Both the position numbers and the translations under genes were made by a program. This document shows positions 44,651 through 64,000 of a stretch of 64,000 nt of DNA, piece by piece (position 1 is the stretch's first letter; the number at the start of each line of letters is the position of its first letter). Under the pieces are notes generated by a model. The model made no database searches and was not told the origin of the DNA. It was given only the letters and a program-made list of their open reading frames with translations. Origin of the DNA: Atrichornis clamosus (Eukaryota > Chordata > Aves > Passeriformes > Menuridae); contig WBMZ01002686.1 in assembly GCA_013400975.1 (NCBI GenBank), positions 124,001 through 188,000 of the forward strand. Direction: 5' to 3'.

Positions 44651-47600
44651 GCCTGGTGTCTTACCAATTAACTTGGATCATCTGTGGCAAACTGAAGTCC
44701 CAAGCATACGGACAGCTCTTCCTCTGTATCCTTCCTTTGGTGTACCTCCTTAAAAATCCACCCCTTGCCAATACTCGCTGATCAAGTAATAAATACACTT
44801 CACTTTGAAGTGCAGGTCAGGTGTAGCTGTGTTTTCATGCCAACAGAAGTCTGCCGTGCAAGATCTCTCTGTAAAGGATGCTCCCTGGCCCCACTGGACG
44901 CTGAGGGATTGGTGTAAGGATCTCAGGACAGACAAAATTCTAGCAACATTTTTTTTCAAGAATTAAGCTAGATGACTACTTAGCACCCGTGGACCCATTA
45001 CAGAACAGAGTTCTTTTTTTTTTTTTTTTTTTCTTTGCACAAGCTTATGGGCCATCAGAACGTCCTGAGAGAACAAGATGAGACATACTAAAGAAAGAAG
45101 TGGGAGGAGGAGTAGGAAGATATCTATGTTTAAGTGATTTAACCCCATAATAATAATAACAAAATAGCCTATTTTGAGTCTTTTGCTTTTTGCTTATTTA
45201 ATGCTGAATATCTTGTTTCAGTTATATTTTAGTTGAGAGGATTGGTGCTCTGTAAGCCCCTAAAATAGAATATGGAGATGGAGACAGCAGAAGCAGAATG
45301 GTTGCCAAAGTGAAATGATCTGGAGTGCTGAGCACTGCATCAGCCCACACACAGGCCCACCCCGAGGATAGTGATGCAGAGAAGTCTTAGATGGTGCTCC
45401 CTGCTTGGAAAAATGATGTCAGTATTGGCAGACCTGAAACTAAACCAAAGGCTAACCAAAATAAACTCATTAAATGTACTTCCCTTCTCTATAGCATAAA
45501 AACCCCCATTCTCAGTGCAGTGCACCTTTGTGTTAGGCTTGCGCTCTTTAACAGCGCTGCTGACAGCTTCACAGCTGGCACATAACAGTGCACTTACTAA
45601 ATATAAGTACTTCATTAGCATCTAGAATACTTCTGCTACCACAAAAATAACAACGAATAGCCATACTGTGGGGAAGGTCAATGCTGCTTGCCAGGAAAGG
45701 TGTGCACAGAGTGTTACATGCCTGGGACAGACTGGATTTTAGGCATTCTTACTCCACAGAAGCTGACAGCCTCAGAATAAAACAGACAGAACAGAGGTTT
45801 AATTAGGTAGCTGATGTGACCTGTACCCTCACAAAACCATGGGGAAGAATATTAGGCCCCATGGGACAGGTCTACTTTTTAAGTTTACAAAGAAAGATGG
45901 CTTTTCTTGGTACAATTTCTGGAATTTCAACAATGATGGGAGGTGCTTTGGGATGGAGACACATGCATACTCTGAGGGTCGGACATTTTAAGAGACCAAA
46001 CTTCACATGTACTGGTATCCCCAAAACTAAAAAACTAAAGTTCTAGACAAAGAATTGGATCAAATAGAAACCTTAAGGAAGGTATCAGAACCTATATTCT
46101 GGAAGCATCAGATGTCCCTGTTTAAAATACTCTGTTCACCAAAAGACTTTAAAAGAGACTAGCCCTCAGGAGAGGACTTCCTGAGTACTGAGCCATGGAA
46201 GGTTCCCAGGGGAGAGGCCGTCTACTGGCTCTCTGACAATAGGCTTCTGAGATTGGAATTTATAGTCTCTGGGAACTGATACTAGAAATGCATCTTCTCT
46301 TCAAGGTTGTTGAAAAATGTAGGATTTTTTTCTCCCCAAAAATGGTGATCAAGCCTTTGGAGAAGTTATTTCATTATGGGGTGGGTTTATTACTGGTGCA
46401 TGCACAAAGAACATAAAATAGCTATCCAAAGAAGCATAATGATTCCATAGTTTTCTTCCTGTATGTAAGACAAAGGAAGAAGTGTCATTTGGCAATAGTG
46501 CTGGCTTCCAGCATCTGTAATTTGGAATGTATCTATACTTCCCCCCTCAGGCCAGCTTTGTAGTATGGTGGACTAGAACACTGGATGTCTCTTGGACAAC
46601 TGTATTTGACATCCTTTAACAACTGGGGTGTTTTTGATCTTGTAGCTTCTTATCCTAAGGTAAGATTATTATCCCAAACTTACTGAAGTGCCTCAATTTG
46701 AGTGTGTGAGGGAAAGGAAGGGAAGAATAAATCCCTAACTGATGCAAATTAACATGGATTAGTTGACTTCAGGGCATGTTTACATTGCTGAAAATCTGTA
46801 CCAGAAATTATGATTCTGATTTAAAATTATGATCACCCTTGAACCATGTGTGGAGTTGTTGAATTTTTTACCATTGGCTGTAGCATGAAGATTTATGACA
46901 ACTCCACCTGACCCAAAGAAATTTCATCTAAAATAGACCTACTACAAAATTACAATTTGGAGTTAAGTAAGGGAGACTTGGCCATTAGATGATGTATCTG
47001 TGTTTAAATACCTGTCTGCCTATATCATATATATTCTTATATTCATTAAATTTATTTGGGAATTTTATTGCAAATTTGATATCCCAGTTTGCCCCACAGG
47101 AGTATTCAGATGAAAATTAATTACTTATTGACAAAGGAGAGGTATAAAAACCAATGCAAACAGCTTATTTAATAATTTCTGTTATGTAAAAAAGCAATCC
47201 TGAGTATCTTTGAGGATTTTTTTTTCTATGTTAAATAAGACAAACTGACATGAGAAACAAAATTACTGGGGTTGAACAAACTGATTTCCAACCTTTCTTA
47301 AGGACTTATATTCTCAAGGATATTTGTTTACCATTGTCTGTTATACCATTATAAGCTATATATTAGCTCAAAATCTGTAGCTAATGGCAACAGTTTTATC
47401 AGTTCTAATGCAGAAATTTGAACATACAAAGGAAACCAGTTTTTGGCCCACTCATTTTCCCAGCATATTCTTAAGAAATAAAATGCAAACTAAAGCCATT
47501 CCTAATAAGGTGAATCTGACAAAAATTGGTTTTGTTTGTTACATTGTATCACTTAAAAATTTGAGGAATCCATCTACTGAAATTAGAAACAGAGTTTTTC

Positions 47601-50600
47601 CTATCATTAGAATAACCATTCCCGTATGTTTCTTCTATAAGAATATTTAAAATATATATTTATGGTAAAAATATATTACTATCCTTTGACAGATTATTAA
47701 CTGGACTCGCCAGGGCATATAGTTCATACACTTGTATCTATCACTGAAGAAGCAAGACCTAGGTATGCTTGACAGTGTTATGTAAAAATATGAAATACTA
47801 AGCAAACACATAATACATAAATATCCTTTCCTCTTCTGCATTTGATTCTTGAAAAATAGTGGATACAATTTGGCTTTTATCTGTAAAAACACTAACAGTA
47901 ACAGAACAGAAAAATGGAGCGACTAACTTGTTTATATCATGAATCATCCAGTGTTTACCTTTCTATGAAAATGGCAATTGCAAAAACTGAGAAAGAAAAT
48001 CCTGTTTTCACATACTCCAGTGTTTCTAGAGAACTCTTCATAGGACTATGAAGAAAGGTTGGGGGTTTTTTAAGACTGTGTGGAAAAGTTTTGTTCTTTT
48101 CTCATTTATTTTACATTGCATGTGTAAAAAAAAAAAGGAAAAGGCACTTTAGTTTAAAAGAATTGTTTTATGATGTTTAATCTGGAAGATGTATGAGTGA
48201 CGTTATGTGTGGGAGCAGGTCTGTAATTCCCAGATTTCCAAGTCTTTTTAAGAAAGGATCTTTAAGGTTCCCAACTCAAACTATGCTAAGTTTAAACATG
48301 AAACTTTTCAAATTATTGGATCTCAAGGATGCCAATTTACATAAGTATGTGGAAAAGGCTTCACTAATTTAATTGCAACGTTTCAATAATTTAGTTCTAA
48401 CTAATGATTAAATCAGTTTCTTACCAACATCTAAAACTTTACGAGGCAACAGACACTCAGTGAAGGTAACACTCACTGATTATTCAATTACATAGATGGC
48501 CTTGTAACACTAAATGCTCAGTGAAAATCTGTAATTGTATGTGATTTTGATGCACACCAGTGGGAATGAGGCAAATGTAAAAAAAGTCACAAGCATATAA
48601 AAATTGGGGAATTTGGAGGTTTTTAAAATCTCTCTCAGAAAATAAAGTTATCTACAGGAACATGTATGTACCCATTTAAAAATGCTCCAAGGTCTGGAAC
48701 TTTAAATGTTAAGATGAAAGTAATTTTTATTTTCACCTCTGTTATAAATGTGATCAAATCTGTTCTAGCTTTTGATTTCAATGGAGTTCCACCCACTTGC
48801 AATCTTAGGGATGCTTATGGTTTATAAGGATACTTGCTTAGATTTTCACAGCTGCCAATGGCATTTAGAATCAATAATTTTTGTGGAAAATGGTCTCCCC
48901 AAAAACATTGCCTATATGAAGATAATTTTATAGACAGTGTGAAAACCTGGAATACCAACAGAATTCCAGTTGACTTGAAAAGCAGTGCAACAAATTTAAA
49001 CCTAGTTTGGGTAGCTCACACGTGTAACTAGCAATATTTATACCCATGAAAACTAATCATTAATGTTTTCCAGTTGCAAAGATGTTGCATGCCCATATAT
49101 ACTTGATTTTGGATTTTTGTATTTCTAACTTACTATAAACTGGTAATCTGTGCTTATTGCCATAATATCACCCTCCCAGCTGTGCATTAAATGATGTGAC
49201 AAACTTCTGTCTATCTGCTCTCACATCCATTCTCTCAGGACAGATGTCTGTGAAATGTTTTAATTTATTTTTGGAGTGTTTTTTTAAATGTATCTATATA
49301 TAATACAAGAAAACAATTGATGCATGTGAGGCCATGTTCTTCAGTGCTTGTGTTAACGAAGCCCAAGCTGAAAAGCACACCTTGTATGTAAGTAGTAAGG
49401 TTTATTATTTTTTCAGGTTCTCAGTAGAATTCCTCCTTATATCTTAGGCTGCTCCCAAGGAATGGACATGTTACGTCTCTGCGGAAACAAAGACTAACAC
49501 TGTAATCTTATTATCACATTAAGGCAAAATTCAGGAATGTAATACTAGGTAGAATGGTTGCAAGTCTTTCAGTCTTCCATTGCAACTCATGAATCTACAA
49601 AATAATATTTTCTTACTATTACAGCTCAAACACAAGTCAATAAGAGCATGCTTAGTTAAGTAATTTAGAACAGTAAATTTATCCAGTCAAAATTCATATT
49701 AATAGCTATTGCACAGTCCTCTGTTCACAGAAAAGCTCTATAGCAATGGGATGGCCAAGTTCTATGGTGTCAGGCACAAATACTGAGTAATTCCATGGCC
49801 CTGTCCAGCTCCCACTGAAATTCAGGAGATTTTGAATGAGACTGTAGAAGATCCTGGCAAATCATTTGACATTGCATGTCATTGGAATGACAGGGCCATT
49901 TCTCGCCTGCCCACAACTGAATGTAAATTTTAAGGGAACAAAGAATACTGATCAAGATCTAGCTGTACAACTGAGTGAAAGCAAATTTACAAGGAGCAGG
50001 CAGATGCCAGTTTAGGTGATTTTTTTTTTGCATTAAATAAGCAGCAAAAGATTAGTATTCTGTTTTGTTTACATTTGTTGTTGCCATACATCAAATTAGG
50101 AAAAAAAAATCCCCTTGGTCAGAATGGTGTTTTGGAACATGAACTGTGAAATACTTTCAAATACAGAATGATGCAGTTTAACAGAAACTACTGCAGAACC
50201 CAACTGTGGCACCTTGATCATCCTGAATTTTTTTTTAAATAAAGCAAGATAACTATATTCCAAACTACTTTAGAAGTAACTTTACTTCCAAATTTCATTT
50301 AAAATAGAAATGAATTATTAACATGAACCATCAAGAGTTAAGAAAAGTAGACACAAAAAGTTAAAAAAAAAAAAAGAAATAGCAATAAATGCACAGCAAT
50401 CCTTCTACTTAAAGGCCCTGTTAATCTTTGGCAATGTTCACTGAATGTGACTGAGTGGCTTTCTACATCACATTTCCAAGTTTCATCATGTATGTCCAAA
50501 CACTGTAATGCTGAAAGTTTGTAAGAGAATCTACATAAATTATAATTACTTGTCTCAGAGTCTCTCCTCAACAGATAAATCTAATCCCTTCACTTTTTAA

Positions 50601-51955
50601 CAAGTGAAGGTTTGGATCAATGGAAGAACATATTATATGTGCTTAAAATTAACTTTAAAGAGACTGAAATGAAGCACTGACATTCTAAACTGCAACATTT
50701 AAATGTTGGTAAGATTATTCTTCTGATAATACCTTATCTTTGCAAGATAATTGTACAAAGTATTAGCCCAATATTTATGCAGAATTCAGTGTTTTAATAA
50801 TGAGATCATCATCTGTGTAAGACCAGCACAATAAGTTGAACAGTTTGTACATGACCATTTTTCTTCACACATCCCTGTGAGTCTCAGGATCCCAAGATCA
50901 CTTATCCAAGCAAACGCTTTTGTAGCTCACACCAATCAAACATTGTGCCATGTTTTCCAGAAAGAAATTAAGATAGGAAAATAAGAGCTTAAAATTGCTG
51001 GTCTGTTTTGAAAACAAAAGATCAGTTTGCATGTTCTTCCACAGAAAAAAAAAAATCAGCATCGCTTTTTGGTAGTTAAAAAAAAAGCATATTAAAAATA
51101 GGAGGCTGGGCATTCCACATCTAAAATGGAAACTCTCTATAAACCTATCATTTGCAGGCTAGCCAGCTGCAAATTGGTTTTCTGACACCATTTCATACAC
51201 TAGTTGCTACACAAATGTTAGAAGGGGTTGGGGACCAAACTATGACACATTAAATATGCTATTTTGTTTGCTGATAAATCCTTCTAGATTGCAAACAGGT
51301 AACTATTGTGCTTGCCAACCTATCACTATGTTCCAGAAGGGCAAGCAAATAAATTGTAACTTCAGTGGCAGAGCTACTGAAATTGTTAAACAGAACCAAA
51401 CTGATTTTGTCTTTATTTCAAACACTGAAAGTATGCATGATTTTTCAAAAACAGAATAGACAAATGAATTTTAAAAGATTTAGAGCTATACTACAAGCAG
51501 ATTTATCAGAATTATGACATTGGAAATACTGCAAGCCTCCCAGTCCAGGGAGAGGAGGCCCAAACTAAAACCTTCAACTAAAAGTATCTTGAACTACAAG
51601 AAATCTCAAAATCTAAGGGAACCTGTCACAAATGGAACCAAAATCCTAGATTCCAATGTGGATCCATGTTTGTTTGTGCTTCCATACCTGTTAAAGGAGG
51701 TACAGTGTGAATACTACAGTATTTATTTGGGTTATTACCAGTGTGGACAAAATCCGCAGAGCTGACAGAGAAGAAATGAAGAAAACAGTTTGATATCAGG
51801 ACATGCTTTTGCTGCCTCTTAATTGCAGGCTTCTGCTGCTCTGAGAAGGGGTTCAGTTGTAGACAATCTGATTCTGGATTGAATTTTGCCGTCATCTTGA
51901 GTTTGGTGCTTGACAAAAGCCCTATGATTAATAAAAAGCTGTGCTCGCTTCAACA
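44651..51955. other. Intergenic, no gene recognised
   Basis: AT-rich DNA between the isolated CpG island and CALM1. It contains a poly(T) tract near 45012-45032 and other A/T runs. A stretch at 45.8-46.2 kb has two adjacent open frames (76 and about 40 codons) of retrovirus-like flavour that I could not place. No gene was recognised. Confidence 0.65.
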
Positions 51956-52439
51956 TTGCAGTTTTACAGTCGTTGTCGCACACGCCTCGTCACCGAAAGT
52001 AAAGTGCTTTATTAACGTTTCGCCCCGTCCCCGCGCCATCATCCTCTCCCAGGTGCCGCTTCGAGCTCCCCGGCGGAGCGCAGTCCGCCACGCCGACGGG
52101 GATGCTGTCTAGAAAATAAAAAAGCACCAACTTGGCCGAGATGCCCTCGCTCCGGGGGTTCCAGCCTGGAGAACGGCGGGGACCCGGCAGAGACCCAGCA
52201 GTGAGGCAACTCCCCGCGGGGTGCGCCGGCACCAATACTCGGAGGAGATGGGCCACCGCGGGGGCCGGGCTGCCCTCGCCCCTCTGGGGGCGATCGGCCG
52301 CAGGGCCGCGGGAGCGGCCCCGCCGGGGGAGGGGCCGGGCCGCCGAGGGGGCAGGGCTGCCCGCCGCAGTCACCTCGCACTTATCGCGCCGGGGAGGAGG
52401 GAGAAGGGCCCCGCTCCGGCGGAGGGATACAGCCCCACG

Positions 52440-52446
52440 TATATAG
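52440..52446 (+). promoter_or_regulatory. CALM1: CALM1 TATA-like box
   Basis: TATATAG flanked by GC-rich sequence (CCCCACG before, CGAGGCGG after), 125 bp upstream of the ATG. It is the only AT-rich heptamer in this part of the island and is well placed for a start near 52470. Confidence 0.7.
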
Positions 52447-52570
52447 CGAGGCGGCGCAGGCTCACAGCCCCAGCACTCTGCGAGACGCGCCGGGAGGAGG
52501 CAGCCGCCGCCGCCGCTGCTCGTGGTCGCGCAGTTCGTGCAGCCGCCGCCGGGCCCGCCGCCGCCGCGCC

Positions 52571-60627
<8,057 letters not shown>

Positions 60628-61470
60628 AGAGACCTCCTTTACACCTTTTTTCCTCTAGAAGAATCAAATTGAATCTTTTACTTACCTCTTGCAAAAAAAA
60701 TGTTCATTTATTCATTCTGTTTCTGTATAGCAAAACTGAATGTCAAATTACCTTCTGTCCACAAACTGCATGTAATGGTTGGTGGTCCTGTCCCCAAAAG
60801 ATAAAGTTAAACATCAGTTTTACAATATAAATAATTGTACTACCTTGAAAATAAAAAAAAAAGGAAGCACTTAGTGAACTCGAAAGTTCCATTTGCTGAT
60901 GACTATTACACTGTTTGGGCTGGCCAGTTTTTCATGCATGCAGCTTGACAATTGAGCACAGTCAGACATGTGTATTAAAAGGAAAAAAACCTACAGGATC
61001 CACTCTTTTGTTCAACAGTGGATTCTAGTTCAATTTGTAGTATAAATTGTCATAGCTGGTTTACTTTAAAATTGGTTTATACCTCAGGATGGTATGCAGC
61101 AAAATGGTTGAAGGATGCAAAACTTAAAGAAAATGCCCTAAAGGTTGAATGGTTCTCCTGTACGTAGCAGTGTGCTCCAAAAATACGATGATCTTAACTA
61201 TGGATGGCATGTCTGTGTTAAAATACTGGTTTAACATTGTCTGCATTGCACTATAGTGAAACGGGTGTCAGGCTGTTACCGTTCACAAAATTTTTAAAAG
61301 AAACCTTCACCAAGGGAGCATCTTTGGACTCTCATATTTTTAAAACCTTCTGTACCATGACTTGGAGCTGGCGGAGTAGCCTGTGGACTTCAGCACAACT
61401 ATCAACATTGCTGTTCAAGATATTACAATTTATGTCCATTCCAAGTTGTAAATGCTAGTCTTTTTTTTCC

Positions 61471-61476
61471 AATAAA
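61471..61476 (+). terminator. CALM1: Proximal CALM1 poly(A) signal
   Basis: AATAAA directly after a T-rich run and about 0.84 kb after the stop codon, followed by a GT-rich GGTGGTGTT segment some 20 bp downstream, as expected of a used cleavage site. Best candidate for the short mRNA. Confidence 0.75.
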
Positions 61477-63393
61477 AGACCATTAACTTAAAGGTGGTGT
61501 TAAATGCTTTGTAAAGTTAAAATATATATATATAATTGAGATAATAAACCAAAAAAGCAGTAGGAGGGAAGTGTTTCTATGAATGACTTGCTGCTAAATT
61601 ATAATGCACATGTATGCAATAAGTTATCCCCTATCTTTTCAAGATGGCAAGAACTGACCTCCTGTAACCCAAGACCTTTGCTATAAATAAATGAACTTGT
61701 GCTTGCCTTTCATATTACGACAATGTTAATTTAGTTGGTCTCAAAGTCGTGTAATGCTGACTCGTCAACTATCAGCACAGAAGTAACACCTCATTTCACT
61801 ACAGTGGAGAGCTCTGAGCATGCATGTCAATACTGGGGAAACATGTATAGGTTGCTTATTTTTTTTGACAGGTTATAAAAACTAGTTGGAGAATTTAAAC
61901 AGCATGGACTTCATAGATACCTATGATTCTCAAACATGCCAAAAATGCATTTATCTACCCGCAGAAAGAAAACAAAAGGACATTTTACAATATGTATTAA
62001 AAAAACCAAACTAAGCCTTTTTGGAAACTGGGGCTATTATGTCTTGACTTATCTTCTCAAACACTTGCATGAATTTTGTGGGGTGGAGAAGAGGACTAGG
62101 GTTAATTTAAAAACAATCTTATTACTTCTGCTTTGCATGCACTAGCAGTGCTTAGTCATTCCAGTTCTCTGAATAAGTGTTCTCTGATCCTTCAGCTTCC
62201 CCATGAATGAGTGGCAAAGTAGTCGTGTGCACTCTTCTTGTCTGAAAGAAGAATGCTGCTTTTTTTTTGCCTTTTTTTTGCTTTTTTCTCTTTTGTTTTT
62301 TTTTTTTAATTTTTTTTATTCAGAGCCTCCATGTGGAAGGCTTTTATGCTTGGGAGGGAGGAACTACAGCATAATTACTGACTGTAAGTTTTTGTTTCCA
62401 AATGTAATGGATTGCAAACTGTAATTGCTTGATTGCATTTGATTTTGGAGAGTATTGATACTGTCTCTTGGAAGCAATGCAAGTCTCCATTCATCCTGTC
62501 TAACTGAGGTGCATGTGTTAAGAACTTGATTTGCTCAAGTGAATGGGTCAAGGGACACCTCCAGAAGGCGATTGAGACTACCTGCCTTCAGTGATTAATT
62601 TTTTATTTTTCATTTTTTTTCCTTGGGGGGTGGGGGGAGTTCTGGGTGATGAGGGACCCAGACACCTTAACCAAGTGCCTAAAAGTTAGATGGGCTGAAT
62701 GTAGGCAATTGCTTAGATGTCCCTTTGTTGCAAAGGCTTATTGCCATGGCTGTGAATGCTGTCCTAGCAAACTGGCCTCAATGATGAGAATGACTGACTA
62801 CCATTGGAAAGTAGAAGTCTTGCACAGCAGCTGTAATCTGCTACTTCTGTAGTGCTTGAGAATGGCTGCACTGATTCTGTAGACCAGCTTCTAAACAGAA
62901 CATACTCAAGAGACAGGCAAGGTAGGAGCAGTGGTTGCAGTTCTGAACTAATTACTTCTGCCTGAGTGTGCAGAGATCTTGTCTAGTAGGTAAATGCTTC
63001 TTACCATTTATCTGTCATTCACTCATGGTTGGTAGGGTAGTTCACCTAAGAACAGCTGCTTTTAGCTTACGCAGTGTGCTCTGTGCTTGCTAGCAGAGAC
63101 CTCATCCTGCAAGAGGTTCTTGGCTTGACTAGAAATTGTCTGGCAGTGTGCAGTGTTGGTATGCCCTGTAACTGAATCTGCCTGGAGGTATCTAATTATT
63201 AACTGACTTCAGTACCACATCAACCTCGAGTAAATGTATCCTCTGTACAGGACTTTAGCGCTGTTCCCTTCTGCATAGTGAGTAACTAGAAAAATGAAAC
63301 GGTGTCATCAAGGTCTTTTTTTTTTTTTTTTTAATTTTTTTTCCTGTGAGCGTGTGTGTGTGGCTTTAGCTTTTTCCAAATGTGAAAGTGTGG

Positions 63394-63535
63394 GCTGGAT
63401 ACACTTGGTGCATGGCTTAGAAACATGGGACTGGAAAGAACTTCCTGGGTCATCAGATCCAGTCCCCTGCTATTGCAGGCAACCGTGTCATATAATCCTT
63501 TTAATAAACTGATCAAGCTTAAACACCTGCTTGTA
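63394..63535 (-). mobile_element. CR1-derived fragment in the CALM1 long 3' UTR
   Basis: GACTGGAAAGAACTTCCTGG followed by GTCATCAGATCCAGTCCCCTGC and TATAATCC follows the antisense CR1 3'-end wording (GGTTGGAAGGGACCT, GATCATCTAGTCCAACCCCCTGC). It is diverged and short. If the distal poly(A) site is used, this repeat is part of the long CALM1 mRNA. Confidence 0.7.
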
Positions 63536-63992
63536 AGTGGCTTGTTTTCACGGAAGTTCTGTAACTCATGTTGCTATCAACTGATGCAAGTAATATATGA
63601 AATATGAAGTTAATCAAAAGGTCCTCCAGCTTAGCTTTAGGTTTATCATTACATTTATTTAACTGACTTTCTTGAACCTGTTATTTGCACAACACTCAGG
63701 AAAGTGTTGAATCTTTACACCCCCTTGCTATGAATAAGAGTTGGTGTGCTTGCTTATTTTTTTTAATGGAAAAGATGGATGTCTGGCTTGTTGAAACCTG
63801 TTAGATATGTTAATTGTCGAGGCAAGAAACAATTGAGTTACTTGTATTTGATACATAAATTTAAGGCTAGAGTATACATAACCATTTTTAAAACACATCA
63901 ACTTGCAGTGTAGTTTTATATTTAATACTGAAATTGTACTGCTAAAGTTTAAACTGCTGTTAATCATATTCCTCTTCTGATCATAATGAAAA

Positions 63993-63998
63993 AATAAA
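63993..63998 (+). terminator. CALM1: Candidate distal CALM1 poly(A) signal
   Basis: AATAAA at the very end of the window, 3.37 kb after the stop codon, at a distance that fits the long Calm1 transcript of other vertebrates. The downstream GT-rich element, if any, is outside the window. Confidence 0.5.
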
Positions 63999-64000
63999 GG

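Larger units (their letters stand above)
60628..64000 (+). other. CALM1: CALM1 3' UTR (short and long forms)
   Basis: Non-coding, AT-rich sequence follows the stop with AATAAA signals at 60850, 61471, 61543, 61686 and 63993. The 61471 signal would give a UTR of about 0.86 kb and the 63993 signal one of about 3.4 kb, matching the short and long Calm1 mRNAs known in mammals. Poly(U) tracts at about 62259-62320 and 63316-63341 are the kind bound by ELAV/Hu proteins, which promote the neuronal long form in mammals. Small ORFs here show no coding features. Confidence 0.8.

Noticed and set aside
43446..44753. ORFs up to 227 codons on both strands in the isolated CpG island
   Set aside because: They have the same compositional signature: low-complexity Arg/Pro/Ala/Gly translations, overlapping on both strands, no recognised family.

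Overview
This window is vertebrate nuclear DNA, almost certainly from a bird. The evidence is large spliced genes with GT-AG introns, three CpG islands, sparse interspersed repeats dominated by CR1 LINEs (the bird/reptile retrotransposon), no mammalian-type SINEs, and a degraded endogenous retrovirus. I found no bacterial-type operons, CRISPR arrays or mobile islands. No undescribed biological system is evident; the locus looks like an ordinary avian autosomal region.

Two protein-coding genes were recognised, transcribed away from each other. The left third (206-20,947, minus strand) holds the first nine coding exons of NRDE2, which encodes a nuclear HAT-repeat protein that binds the exosome helicase MTR4. 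The rest of the gene lies beyond the left edge. All nine exons join in phase into 618 codons, from a CpG-island promoter at about 20.9-21.1 kb to the C-terminal edge of exon 9. The right end (52.4-64.0 kb, plus strand) holds the complete CALM1 coding region: six coding exons, 450 nt, 149 residues, with the classical calmodulin architecture in which the start codon sits alone before intron 1. A long 3' UTR carries several poly(A) signals, the last at the very edge of the window. Human CALM1 also lies next to NRDE2, so synteny supports CALM1 rather than CALM2 or CALM3, which encode the same protein.

The roughly 31 kb between the two transcription starts is AT-rich and largely unremarkable. It contains a decayed CR1 LINE at 27.5-28.6 kb, a small CR1 3' end at 30.8 kb, a shrunken endogenous retrovirus (reverse transcriptase, integrase and envelope remnants in order) at 37.85-40.4 kb, and an isolated CpG island at 43.2-44.65 kb with two NF-Y-type CCAAT boxes 51 bp apart. 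That island is the best candidate for an unannotated promoter, probably of a non-coding RNA or a distal CALM1 start. A younger, 5'-truncated CR1 sits in NRDE2 intron 4, and a purine-only GAGA/AAAGAG tract broken by 91 Ns sits in NRDE2 intron 1.

The two genes have no direct functional link that I can see. NRDE2 acts in nuclear RNA surveillance and splicing; calmodulin is the universal Ca2+ sensor. They are adjacent by conserved synteny. The most useful points to check are the isolated CpG island, the NAGNAG acceptor and weak exon 9 donor of NRDE2, the G-quadruplex-prone start of CALM1 intron 1, and the tandem poly(A) sites of CALM1.
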